In this document: positions 35,401 through 48,147 of the stretch, piece after piece
How the letters are laid out: each line of letters begins with the position of its first letter
How positions within the stretch are numbered: the first letter of the stretch is position 1
NCBI GenBank assembly: GCA_023634235.1
Contig: JAMKCF010000029.1
Location: 1,240,001 to 1,304,000, forward strand
DNA: 64,000 nt
Direction of reading: 5' to 3'
Source: Pisaster brevispinus
Lineage: Eukaryota > Echinodermata > Asteroidea > Forcipulatida > Asteriidae
Made by a program: the position numbers and the translations under genes
Notes under the pieces: generated by a model
Seen by the model: the letters and a program-made list of their open reading frames with translations, nothing else
Database searches by the model: none
What the model was told of the DNA's origin: nothing

Positions 35401-35975
35401 GTTTTGATGCTTTTAAACTGAAGTTCAATCAAATCTTTCTTGTTTTAAGAAACATTTGTGTAATCTAGGACGTTAAATTTGAGCTTAATTGAAAAAATAT
35501 GTTTCTAGAAGTCGGATTTGATTCCACTATCTCCATGTGTTTTGTGCACGGGCGAAAATGCGCAATAAATGACGTCATTATGACGTCGTTCGTTGTTTTA
35601 GGCCGGAAAGCACATCTACAGTATCTCATAAGTCTAAAACTAAAAAAAGTTTGACGATCGGCGGTATACTTTTTGAGATATGGTGCTTACAAGGCTGGCT
35701 AATTAAATATTCACCTCGCTGTAAGTGGCTAATTAATTAAGAATTTTAACAATTATTACAATAAATGTTAAGTTTATGTACTAAGCTTCAATTTGGTATA
35801 GGACCTAACTCCTTCATATTTAAACATTAGGAGATTGGGTGTATACATAAAACGTGTACAAATGCTATGGGATTTTAGGTGGAAACAAAGAATAATAATA
35901 ATAATAATAAAAATAATAAAAATCTCGACAAAAACAAAACCTGTTCCGACAGTAAGTCGGAACAGCTAATAATAA
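32420..35975 (+). repeat. Array unit 2 (type A, expanded)
   Basis: Nearly identical to unit 1 but 297 bp longer overall. The middle carries an extra block: the segment with ATGATAGTACCATTTCGATG recurs at 33982 and 34435, a 453-bp period. Ends with one hairpin (35941-35965, CTGTTCCGAC AGTAA GTCGGAACAG). Confidence 0.85.
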
Positions 35976-38900
35976 CTAGACATTAGGTGTTTGTCCATGA
36001 CAAACACAAAGCTGTTCCGTTTCTAATTACATTGATTAAACGCTCCAGATGTAGTTCTTGAGATATGGTGTCACTTCCAGTTTACCCAGAAGTAAAGGTC
36101 AACATGGGGTTACGGTTAACCATGGCAAATTTGTAATGCCCAAGGAGTGTATAACTGAAAAAAATTAACAATCGGTTTGGTAGTTCTTGAGATATGGTCC
36201 CACTTCCGGTTGACCCGGAGTAAAGGTCAACATGGGTCATGGTAACCCTAGGCTAATCTTCAATGCACAAAAGGTTTATAACTGAAATAAAATTGAAAAT
36301 CAGGTGCGTAGTACTTGAGAGTTGGTCCCACTTCCGGTGGACCCGGAAGTTCGGGTCAATATGGGGTCATGGTAACACAAGGCTAACATGCAATGCCAGG
36401 AAGTATATAATTGAAAACAGTTTGAATATCGGCTGGTACTTCTTGAGATATGGTCCAACTTCCGGTTAAACCGGAAGTTTAGGTCAACTTAGGGTCAAGA
36501 TAACCCAAGGTTAATATTTAATGCCCAATGAGTCTATAACTGAAACAAATTGAAAATTGGCTTTGTAGATCTTGAGATAATGTCCCACTTCCGATTGACC
36601 CAGAGGTAAAGGTCAACATGGGGTCAGGGTAACCCTTAGTTCAATCTTTAATGCTCAAAGGATCTATAATTGAAAAGAAATTGAAAATCGGTTGTGTAGT
36701 TCTGGAGATATGGTCCCACTTCCGGTTGACCCGGAAAAAAGGTCAGCATGGGGTCACGGTTACCAAAGGACAATCTCCAATGCCCAAGGAGTCTATAACT
36801 GAAAAAAATTGAAAATCAGTTGTGTAGTTCTTGAGATATGGTCCCACTTCCGATTGACCCCGAAGTAAAGGTCAACATGGGGTCACGATTTCCCAAGTTC
36901 AATCTTCAATGTTCAAAGGATCTAATAACTGAAAAGAAATGGAACATGGGTTGTGTAGTTCTTGAGTTATGGTCCCACTTCCGGTTGACCCGGAAGTAAA
37001 GGTTAACATGGGATCACGGTAAACCCAAGTTCAATCTTCAATGCTCAATGAGTCTATATCTGAAAAGAACTTGAAATGCATTATCGTTTCCAATCAGGCT
37101 CGTAGTCTTTGTTATATGAAAACTGTGCTTGAGGTAATAAATGCAAGAAACATTGAACGCTAGAGGGCGTTCCACAACAATTCGATTGTGCAGAGCCAAA
37201 ATAATAATGATGCACTGAAGAGGCAATGTTTTAGATCACAACCGCAGATGTGTTAACGTTTTTTTTACTCGAAATTTTGTTATCGAGGAACATGTCTCAC
37301 AAGTTAGCATGTATACTAAGCCTGTGGCGGTTACACGGTTAACCAACCGATCAACCAGTTAAACGTTTACATTTTTACAGTTCGGATAAACGTAAAACAA
37401 TTCAATCAAAAAGTGCCGCGAAACATTGACTATTATAATTGCCTAGTTAAATGAAATACACATGCGCACAAGCCAAAATTCTCTGCTAACCCCTGAAATA
37501 CGCTTGACGTAAGCACGGAAGTCTGCTGCCGTAAGCATTGATTATTTGCTTTTGGTAAGCAGAGCCATGTATTTGGGCCTGGGTCTCACAACTTAGCGTA
37601 TAAAGTGAACTATCCCTCATTTAAACGAATGAGCCCAATTTCTTGGCTCTGGTTACTGCAGAAATCCATGCTTACAGTCACCCATTTTCCGCCTATTTTG
37701 GAAGCGTCAAATTTTTGCACTATTTGTGTAAGCGAAGAATGCCTAGTTACGTGAAGTACACACGCGCACAAGCCAAAATTCTCTGCTAACCCCTGAAATA
37801 CGCTTGACGTAAGCACGAAATTCTCTGCCGTAAGCGTTGATTATTTGCTTTTGGTAAGCAGAGCCATGTATTTGGGCCTGGATCTCACAACTTAGCGTAT
37901 ATAGTGAACTATCCCTCATTTAAACAAATGAGCCCAATTACATGGCTCTGGTTACTGCTGAATTCCATGCTTACGGTCAACATTCTCCGCTTAATTTGCA
38001 AGCGTCGAATTTCTGCGCTAGATGTGTAAGCGAAGAATGCCTAGTTATGTGAAGTACACACGAGAAAAAGACGTAATTCTCTGCTAACCCCTGAAATACG
38101 CTTGACGTAAGCACGGAATTCTCTGCTTCCGTAATCGTCGTTTTTTTGCTTACGGTAAGCAGAGTCATGAAATTGGGTCCAGGTCTCACAAGTTAGTACG
38201 CAAACCACACAAGACTGTATATCATTGAATAGGTTTCACAATTTAGTACGTAAAGCAATCACACCACAGATCTCATAAGTTAGTAAATAAAGATTGGTCT
38301 ATGCTGTTGTATTAAAATCATAATCGTAAAAAAAACTAACTTTTTAATATCGTGTATGTTATTTTTGTTGCGATAAAATATTAAATGCGGTATAAGTTAA
38401 TAAGTTAGTACGTAGCACGAAGTGCCACTCTTATCAAAGAATTATGAATTTGAAACGAATTATTAATTCAAAACGAATCATTATCCTGTTACTACGCCTG
38501 CTTTCCGCTGATAACATCTCACTCTCATCCCAGTGCATGCCACAATTGCGCTTTTAGCACATAATAATTTTGGGTAGACGATTTAAATTTTGTACTACCA
38601 TTTGTTGTGTCTTTTTAATACTGAATGTTTTTGTTGGGCTAAAATAGTAAATATTGGATATGATTTTATTGTTCGTTTTGGCTCTTCATGCACACCCATG
38701 AAAAATGTATTTTTTCTTTTCTACACCTTTCCCCATTCAGCTACAATTCGAGCCTCATTGCAACCCCCAACAGGTTTGTTGTTTGCTACATAGTGATTTC
38801 CCGAAGTAATGCATTCGCACAAGAACCTTAAAACGTGGTTTCAGGCGAATGGGTAGCCTTGTTTCCTTCATGATTCAGCTTCAAGTAATGCCTTTGCATA

Positions 38901-39844
38901 AGAAACCTAAAAAATCGTTTTCCGGTGAACGGGACCCAAGCGCAGACAAGTCTGACACGCGGGCAACATCGTTCCAACACACGGCGTTCGATTTTCAACG
39001 TTCACGCTGAATAACAACAAGATCTGAGCGGACACGTCGCTCTGCGCTGAGAGCAAGAAAATTCTTCTCGATTCTTGTGAATGAACGTAGACTTGTGTCA
39101 GTCGGCGCAGGAATTACTCTTTATAATATACTCTTCATACAAAAATCGCAAAAACACAGATCATATGGGTTTAAGACTTGATCGAGTTGAAAAAAAGCAA
39201 GCAAGAGCACCGTTAAACTCGTATAGCGCCTTCAATCGTTTAAAATGTTAAAAGCTTGAGTCTGTTTTTATTTATAAACTCACAGATTATAGGCAAAGTA
39301 CCCATGGCGTTAAATTTGCCTGAGAATTTGTTTTTTTTCTACTGACAATGTTTTAATAAGTTTTGAAGCTTTTAAACTGAAAGACAATAAAATTTTATTT
39401 GTTTTAAGAAAGTTTGTGTTATCTAGGACCTTAAATTTGAGCTTAATTGACAAATTATTTTTCTAGAAGTCGGATTTGTTTTCACTTTATCCTGTGTGTT
39501 TGTACACAGATACAAAACGCGCAATAAATGACGTCATTGTGACGTCGTCCGTAATTGTATGCCGCAATGCACATCAACAGTATTCCAGAAGTCTAAAATC
39601 GAAAAAAGTTTGACGATCGGACGTATACTTTTTGGGATATGGCGGTCTAAAGATTGGCTAATTAAATATTCATGCCATTATAACTAAGTAAATTAATTAA
39701 TTAATTTAAGCTAATTACACTTTTCTATAACTTCAAAACCTAAGCTTTAATATGATATAGGATTTAACTCTTTTATACTAAGCCAAGTATGACTTTTGGC
39801 TTTAACAAAATGCCCTGGTTAAACCTATGGGCTTTTGAGATACA

Positions 39845-39882
<38 letters not shown>
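35976..39882 (+). repeat. Array unit 3 (type B)
   Basis: Eight core repeats at about 36072, 36201, 36329, 36458, 36586, 36716, 36845 and 36975 (period about 129 bp). The middle has tandem MITE-family copies (37630-37878 and 37929-38182, with ends like GAGCCCAATTTCTTGGCTCT and GTAAGCAGAGCCATGTATTT). The end is an AAT run without a hairpin. Confidence 0.85.
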
Positions 39883-39883
<1 letters not shown>

Positions 39884-42800
39884 TAGACATTAGGTGTTTG
39901 TCCATGACAAACACAAAGCTGTTCCGTTTCTAATTACATTGATTAAACGCTCCAGATGTAGTTCTTGAGATATGGTGTCATTTCCAGTTTACCCAGAAGT
40001 AAAGGTCAACATGGGGTTACGGTTAACCATGGCAAATTTGTAATGCCCAAGGAGTGTATAACTGAAAAAAATTAACAATCGGTTTGGTAGTTCTTGAGAT
40101 ATGGTCCCACTTCCGGTTGACCCGGAGTAAAGGTCAACATGGGTCATGGTAACCCTAGGCTAATCTTCAATGCACAAAAGGTTTATATCTGAAATAAAAT
40201 TGAAAATCAGGTGCGTAGTACTTGAGAGTTGGTCCCACTTCCGGTGGACCCGGAAGTTCGGGTCAATATGGGGTCATGGTAACACAAGGCTAACATTCAA
40301 TGCCAGGAAGTATATAATTGAAAACAGTTTGAATATCGGCTGGTACTTATTGAGATATGGTCCAACTTCCGGTTAAACCGGAAGTTTAGGTCAACTTAGG
40401 GTCAAGATAACCCAAGGTTAATATTTAATGCCCAATGAGTCTATAACTGAAACAAATTGAAAATTGGCTTTGTAGATCTTGAGATAATGTCCCACTTCCG
40501 ATTGACCCAGAGGTAAAGGTCAACATGGGGTCAGGGTAACCCTTAGTTCAATCTTAATGCTCAAAGGATCTATAATTGAAAAGAAATTGAAAATCGGTTG
40601 TGTAGTTCTGGAGATATGGTCCCACTTCCGGTTGACCCGGAAAAAAGGTCAGCATGGGGTCACGGTTACCAAAGGACAATCTCCAATGCCCAAGGAGTCT
40701 ATAACTGAAAAAAATTGAAAATCCGTTGTGTAGTTCTTGAGATATGGTCCCACTTCCGATTGACCCCGAAGTAAAGGTCAACATGGGGTCACGATTTCCC
40801 AAGTTCAATCTTCAATGTTCAAAGGATCTAATAACTGAAAAGAAATGGAACATGGGTTGTGTAGTTCTTGAGTTATGGTCCCACTTCCGGTTGACCTGGA
40901 AGTAAAGGTTAACATGGGATCACGGTAAACCCAAGTTCAATCTTCAATGCTCAATGAGTCTATATCTGAAAAGAACTTGAAATGCATTATCGTTTCCAAT
41001 CAGGCTCGTAGTCTTTGTTATATGAAAACTGTGCTTGAGGTAATAAATGCAAGAAACATTGAACGCTAGAGGGCGTTCCACAACGATTCGATTGTGCAGA
41101 GCCAAAATAATAATGATGCACTGAAGAGGCAATGTTTTAGATCACAACCGCAGATGTGTTAACGTTTTTTTTACTCGAAATTTTGTTATCGAGGAACATG
41201 TCTCACAAGTTAGCATGTATACTAAGCCTGTGGCGGTTACACGGTTAACCAACCGATCAACCAGTTAAACGTTTACATTTTTACAGTTCGGATAAACGTA
41301 AAACAATTCAATCAAAAAGTGCCGCGAAACATTGACTATTATAATTGCCTAGTTAAATGAAATACACATGCGCACAAGCCAAAATTCTCTGCTAACCCCT
41401 GAAATACGCTTGACGTAAGCACGGAAGTCTGCTGCCGTAAGCATTGATTATTTGCTTTTGGTAAGCAGAGCCATGTATTTGGACCTGGGTCTCACAACTT
41501 AGCGTTTAAAGTGAACTATCCCTCATTTAAACGAATGAGCCCAATTTCTTGGCTCTGGTTACTGCAGAAATCCATGCTTACAGTCACCCATTCTCCGCCT
41601 ATTTTGGAAGCGTCAAATTTTTGCACTATTTGTGTAAGCGAAGAATGCCTAGTTACGTGAAGTACACACGCGCACAAGCCAAAATTCTCTGCTAACCCCT
41701 GAAATACGCTTGACGTAAGCACGAAATTCTCTGCCGTAAGCGTTGATTATTTGCTTTTGGTAAGCAGAGCCATGTATTTGGGCCTGGATCTCACAACTTA
41801 GCGTATAAAGTGAACTATCCCTCATTTAAACAAATGAGCCCAATTACATGGCTCTGGTTACTGCTGAATTCCATGCTTACGGTCAACATTCTCCGCTTAA
41901 TTTGCAAGCGTCGAATTTCTGCGCTAGATGTGTAAGCGAAGAATGCCTAGTTATGTGAAGTACACACGAGAAAAAGATGTAATTCTCTGCTAACCCCTGA
42001 AATACGCTTGACGTAAGCACGGAATTCTCTGCTTCCGTAATCGTCGTTTTTTTGCTTACGGTAAGCAGAGTCATGAAATTGGGTCCAGGTCTCACAAGTT
42101 AGTACGCAAACCACACAAGACTGTATATCATTGAATAGGTTTCACAATTTAGTACGTAAAGCAATCACACCACAGATCTCACAAGTTAGTAAATAAAGAT
42201 TGGTCTATGCTGTTGTATTAAAATCATAATTGTAAAAAAAACTAACTTTTTAATATCGTGTATGTTATTTTTGTTGCGATAAAATATTAAATGCGGTATA
42301 AGTTAATAAGTTAGTACGTAGCACGAGGTGCCACTCTTATCAAAGAATTATGAATTTGAAACGAATTATTAATTCAAAACGAATCATTATCCTGTTACTA
42401 CGCCTGCTTTCCGCTGATAACATCTCACTCTCAGTGCATGCCACAATTGCGCTTTTAGCACATAATAATTTTGGGTAGACGATTTAAATTTTGTACTACC
42501 ATTTGTTGTGTCTTTTTAATACTGAATGTTTTTGTTGGGCTAAAATAGTAAATATTGGATATGATTTTATTGTTCGTTTTGGCTCTTCATGCACACCCAT
42601 GAAAAATGTATTTTTTCTTTTCTACACCTTTCCCCATTCAGCTACAATTCGAGCCTCATTGCAACCCCCAACAGGTTTGTTGTTTGCTACATAGTGATTT
42701 CCCGAAGTAATGCATTCGCACAAGAACCTTAAAACGTGGTTTCAGGCGAATGGGTAGCCTTGTTTCCTTCATGATTCAGTTTCAAGTAATGCCTTTGCAT

Positions 42801-43744
42801 AAGAAACCTAAAAAATCGTTTTCCGGTGAACGGGACCCAAGCGCAGACAAGTCTGACACGCGGGCAACATCGTTCCAACACACGGCGTTCGATTTTCAAC
42901 GTTCACGCTGAATAACAACAAGATCTGAGCGGACACGTCGCTCTGCGCTGAGAGCAAGAAAATTCTTCTCGATTCTTGTGAATGAACGTAGACTTGTGTC
43001 AGTCGGCGCAGGAATGACTCTTTATAATATACTCTTCATACAAAAATCGCAAAAACACAGATCATATGGGTTTAAGACTTGATCGAGTTGAAAAAAAGCA
43101 AGCAAGAGCACCGTTAAACTCGTATAGCGCCCTCAATCGTTTAAAATGTTTAAAGCTTGAGTCTGTTTTTATTTATAAACTTACAGATTATAGGCAAAGT
43201 ACCCATGGCGTTAAATTTGCCTGAGAATTTTTTTTTTTCTACTGACAATGTTTTAATAAGTTTTGAAGCTTTTAAACTGAAAGACAATAAAATCTTATTT
43301 GTTTTAAGAAAGTTTGTGTAATCTAGGACGTTACATTTGAGCTTAATTGACAAATTATTTTTCTAGAAGTCGGATTTGTTTTCACTTTATCCTGTGTGTT
43401 TGTACACAGATACAAAACGCGCAATAAATGACGTCATTGTGACGTCGTCCGTAATTGTATGCCGCGATGCACATCAACAGTATTCCAGAAGTCTAAAATC
43501 GAAAAAAGTTTGACGATCGGACGTATACTTTTTGGGATATGGCGGTCTAAAGATTGGCTAATTAAATATTCATGCCATTATAACTAAGTAAATTAATGAA
43601 TTAATTTAAGCTAACTACACTTTTCTATAACTTCAAAACCTAAGCTTTAATATGATATAGGATTTAACTCTTTTATACTAAGAAAAGTATGACTTTTGGC
43701 TTTAACAAAATGCCCTGGTTAAACCTATGGGCTTTTGAGATACA

Positions 43745-43827
<83 letters not shown>

Positions 43828-43981
43828 CAAATAAAAATCTTAACAAAAACATAGCTGTTCCGACCACTACGTCGGAACAGCTAATAATAATAATAATAAT
43901 AATAAAAACAAATAAAAATCTTAACAAAAACAATAGCTGTTCCGACCACTACGTCGGAACAGCTAATAATAATAATAATAA
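39883..43981 (+). repeat. Array unit 4 (type B)
   Basis: Line-by-line reading shows very few differences from unit 3, so they separated recently. Ends in a long AAT run (about 43744-43824) followed by two hairpins at 43853-43882 and 43935-43964, 82 bp apart. Confidence 0.85.
43744..43824 (+). repeat. (AAT)n microsatellite
   Basis: About 27 AAT triplets at the end of array unit 4. The corresponding run in unit 3 is about half as long and in unit 5 very short, so this tract accounts for part of the unit length differences. Confidence 0.95.
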
Positions 43982-46900
43982 CTAGACATTAGGTGTTTGT
44001 CCATGACAAACACAAAGCTGTTCCGTTTCTAATTACATTGATTAAACGCTCCAGATGTAGTTCTTGAGATAGGTGTCACTTCCAGTTTACCCGGAAGTAA
44101 AGGTCAACATGGGGTTATGGTTAACCATGGCAAATTTGTAATGCCCAAGGAGTGTATAACTGAAAAAAAATTAACAATCGGTTTTGTAGTTCTTGAGATA
44201 TGATCCCACTTCCGGTTGACCCGGAAGTAAAGGTCAACACGGGTCACGGTAACCCTAGGCTAATCTTCAATGCACAAAAGGTTTATAATTCTGAAATAAA
44301 ATTGAAAATCGGGTGCGTAGTACTTGAGAGTTGGTCCCACTTCCGGTTGACCCAGAAGTTCAGGTCAATATGGGGTCATGGTAACACAAGGCTAACATTC
44401 AATGCCAGGAAGAATATAATTGAAAACAGTTTGAATATCGGCTGGTACTTCTTGAGATATGGTCCAACTTCCGGTTAAACCGGAAGTTTAGGTCAACTTA
44501 GGGTCAAGATAACCCAAGGTTAATATTTAATGCCCAATGAGTCTATAACTGAAACAAATTGAAAATTGGCTTTGTAGATCTTGAGATAATGTCCCACTTC
44601 CGATTGACCCAGAGGTAAAGGTCAACATGGGGTCAGGGTAACCCTTAGTTCAATCTTTAATGCTCAAAGGATCTATAATTGAAAAGAAATTGAAAATCGG
44701 TTGTGTAGTTCTGGAGATATGGTCCCACTTCCGGTTGACCCGGAAAAAAGGTCAGCATGGGGTCACGGTTACCAAAGGACAATCTCCAATGCCCAAGGAG
44801 TCTATAACTGAAAAAAATTGAAAATCAGTTGTGTAGTTCTTGAGATATGGTCCCACTTCCGATTGACCCCGAAGTAAAGGTCAACATGGGGTCACGATTT
44901 CCCAAGTTCAATCTTCAATGTTCAAAGGATCTAATAACTGAAAAGAAATGGAACATGGGTTGTGTAGTTCTTGAGTTATGGTCCCACTTCCGGTTGACCC
45001 GGAAGTAAAGGTTAACATGGGATCACGGTAAACCCAAGTTCAATCTTCAATGCTCAATGAGTCTATATCTGAAAAGAACTTGAAATGCATTATCGTTTCC
45101 AATCAGGCTCGTAGTCTTTGTTATATGAAAACTGTGCTTGAGGTAATAAATGCAAGAAACATTGAACGCTAGAGGGCGTTCCACAACAATTCGATTGTGC
45201 AGAGCCAAAATAATAATGATGCACTGAAGAGGCAATGTTTTAGATCACAACCGCAGATGTGTTAACGTTTTTTTTACTCGAAATTTTGTTATCGAGGAAC
45301 ATGTCTCACAAGTTAGCATGTATACTAAGCCTGTGGCGGTTACACGGTTAACCAACCGATCAACCAGTTAAACGTTTACATTTTTACAGTTCGGATAAAC
45401 GTAAAACAATTCAATCAAAAAGTGCCGCGAAACATTGACTATTATAATTGCCTAGTTAAATGAAATACACATGCGCACAAGCCAAAATTCTCTGCTAACC
45501 CCTGAAATACGCTTGACGTAAGCACGGAAGTCTGCTGCCGTAAGCATTGATTATTTGCTTTTGGTAAGCAGAGCCATGTATTTGGGCCTGGGTCTCACAA
45601 CTTAGCGTATAAAGTGAACTATCCCTCATTTAAACGAATGAGCCCAATTTCTTGGCTCTGGTTACTGCAGAAATCCATGCTTACAGTCACCCATTTTCCG
45701 CCTATTTTGGAAGCGTCAAATTTTTGCACTATTTGTGTAAGCGAAGAATGCCTAGTTACGTGAAGTACACACGCGCACAAGCCAAAATTCTCTGCTAACC
45801 CCTGAAATACGCTTGACGTAAGCACGAAATTCTCTGCCGTAAGCGTTGATTATTTGCTTTTGGTAAGCAGAGCCATGTATTTGGGCCTGGATCTCACAAC
45901 TTAGCGTATATAGTGAACTATCCCTCATTTAAACAAATGAGCCCAATTACATGGCTCTGGTTACTGCTGAATTCCATGCTTACGGTCAACATTCTCCGCT
46001 TAATTTGCAAGCGTTGAATTTCTGCGCTAGCTGTGTAAGCGAAGAATACCTAGTTACGTGAAGTACACACAAGAAAAAGACGTAATTCTCTGCTAACCCC
46101 TGAAATACGCTTGACGTAAGCACGGAATTATCTGCTTCCGTAAGCGTCGTTTTTTTGCTTATGGTAAGCAGAGTCATGAAATTGGGTCCAGGTCTCACAA
46201 GTTAGTACGCAAACCACACAAGACTGTATATCATGGAATAGGTTTCACAATTTAGTACATAAAGCAATCACACCACAGGTCTCACAAGTTAGTAAATAAA
46301 GATTGGTCTATGCTGTTGTATTAAAATCATAATTGTAAACAAAAAAAACCCTTTTTAATATCGTGTATGTTATTTTTGTTGAGATAAAATATTAAATGCG
46401 GTATAAGTTAATAAGTTGGTACGTAGCATGAACTGCCACTCTTATCAAAGAATTATGAATTCGAAACGAATTATTAATTCAAAACGAATCATTATTCTGT
46501 TACTACGCCTGCTTTCCGCTGATAACATCTCACTCTCAGTGCATGCCACAATTGCGCTTTAGTAGCACATAATAATTTTGGGTAGACGATTTAAATTTTG
46601 TATTAACATATGTTGTGTCTTTTTAATACCGAATGTTTTTGTTGGGCTAAAATAGTAAATATTGGATATGATTTTATTGTTCATTTTGGCTCTTCATGCA
46701 CACCCATGAAAAATGTATGCTTTCTTTTCTACACCTTTCCCCATTCAGCTACAATTCGAGCCTCATTGCAACCCCCAACAGGTTTGTTGTTTGCTACATA
46801 GTGATTTCCCGAAGTAATGCATTCGCACAAGAACCTTAAAAACGTGGTTCCAGGCGAATGGGTAGCCTTGTTTCCTTCATGATTCAGCTTCAAGTAATGC

Positions 46901-48147
46901 CTTTGCATAAGAAACCTAAAAAATCGTTTTCCGGTGAACGGGACCCAAGCGCAGACAAGTCTGACACGCGGGCAACATCGTCCCAACACACGGCGTTCGA
47001 TTTTCAACGTTCACGCTGAAAAACAACAAGATCTGAGCAGACACGTCGCTCTGCGCTGAGAGCAAGAAAATTCTTCTCGATTCTTGTGAATGAACGTAGA
47101 CTTGTGTCAGTCGGCGCAGGAATGACTCTTTATAATATACTCTACATACAAAAATCGCAAAAACACAGATCATTATGGGTATAAAACTTGATCGAGTTGA
47201 AAAAAAGCAAGCAAGAGCACCGTTAAACTCGTATAGCGCCCTCAATCGTTTAAAATGTTTAAAGCTTGAGTCCGTTTTTATTTATAAACTCACAGATCAT
47301 AGGCAAAGTACCCATGGCGTTAAATTTGCCTGAGAATTTGGGTTTTTTTCTACTGACAATGTTTCAATAAGTTTTGAAGCTTTTAAACTGAAAGACAATA
47401 AAATCTTATTTGTTTTAAGAAACGTGTGTGTAATCTAGGACGTTAAATTTGAGCTTAATTGAAAAATTATTTGTCTAGAAGTCGGATTTGTTTTCACTTT
47501 ATCCTGTGTGTTTGTACACAGATACAAAACGTGCAATAAATGACGTCATTGTGACGTCGTCCGTAATTTTATGCCGCGATGCACATCTACAGTATCCCAG
47601 AAGTCTAAAATCGAAAAAAGTTTGACGATCGGACGTATACTTTTTGAGATATGGCGGTCTAAAGATTGGCTAATTAAATATTCATGCCATTATAACTAAG
47701 TAAATTAATTAATTAATTTAAGCTAATTACACTTTTCTATAACTTCAAAACCTAAGCTTTAATATGATATAGGATTTGACTCTTTTATACTAAGCCAAGT
47801 ATGACTTTTGGCTTTAACAAAATGCCCTGGTTAAACCTATGAGCTTTTGAGATACAAAGAATAATAATAATAATAAAAACAAATAAAAATCTTAACAAAA
47901 ACAATAGCTGTTCCGACCACTTCGTCGGAACAGCTAATAAAAACAAATAAAAATCTTAACAAAAACAATAGCTGTTCCGACCACTACGTCGGAACAGCTA
48001 ATAATAATAATAATAATAATAAAAACAAATAAAAATCTTAACAAAAACAATAGCTGTTCCGACCACTACGTCGGAACAGCTAATAATAAAAATAATAAAA
48101 ATCTCGACGAAAACAAAACCTGTTCCGACAGTAAGTCGGAACAGCTA
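43982..48147 (+). repeat. Array unit 5 (type B) with four terminal hairpins
   Basis: Slightly more diverged than units 3 and 4 from each other. The end has four consecutive hairpin modules at 47906-47935, 47970-47999, 48052-48081 and 48119-48146. The first three have a 12-bp stem with loops CACTTC or CACTAC; the last has the loop AGTAA form found at the end of unit 2. SINE sequence follows immediately. Confidence 0.85.

Larger units (their letters stand above)
29161..48147 (+). mobile_element. Tandem array of five Helentron/Helitron2-like non-autonomous units (19 kb)
   Basis: Five head-to-tail units start with CTAGACATTAGG at 29161, 32420, 35976, 39883 and 43982. Each has a 5' terminal hairpin (GTGTTTGT...ACAAACAC) followed by AGCTGTTCCG, 129-bp core repeats with CTTCCGG-TTGAC-CCGGAAG palindromes, a middle segment, a conserved roughly 1.3-kb 3' half and an AAT-rich end. 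Some junctions carry one or more stem-loops AGCTGTTCCGAC/GTCGGAACAGCT, the inverse of the 5' AGCTGTTCCG. Hairpins at both ends, short asymmetric inverted repeats, internal core repeats, microsatellites and head-to-tail arrays are features of non-autonomous Helentrons (DINE-1/pearl type). No Rep/helicase or other long frame is present. The family assignment is inference; the array itself is plain in the sequence. Confidence 0.8.

Noticed and set aside
43673..43985. Poly-Ile frame
   Set aside because: Direct translation of the (AAT)n microsatellite.
34717..47245. Minus-strand frames repeated in every array unit (about 70-120 codons)
   Set aside because: Repeated because the unit is repeated. 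Stops and frames differ between A and B units, and no domain is seen.
29161..48147. CRISPR-like or satellite DNA interpretation of the repeats
   Set aside because: Unit size of kilobases, terminal hairpins and a related solo element show transposon units. There are no direct repeats with unique spacers.
29161..48147. Hidden Rep/helicase or TnpB-like (Fanzor) gene in the array
   Set aside because: No frame longer than about 120 codons on either strand and no recognisable motif; the units look non-autonomous.
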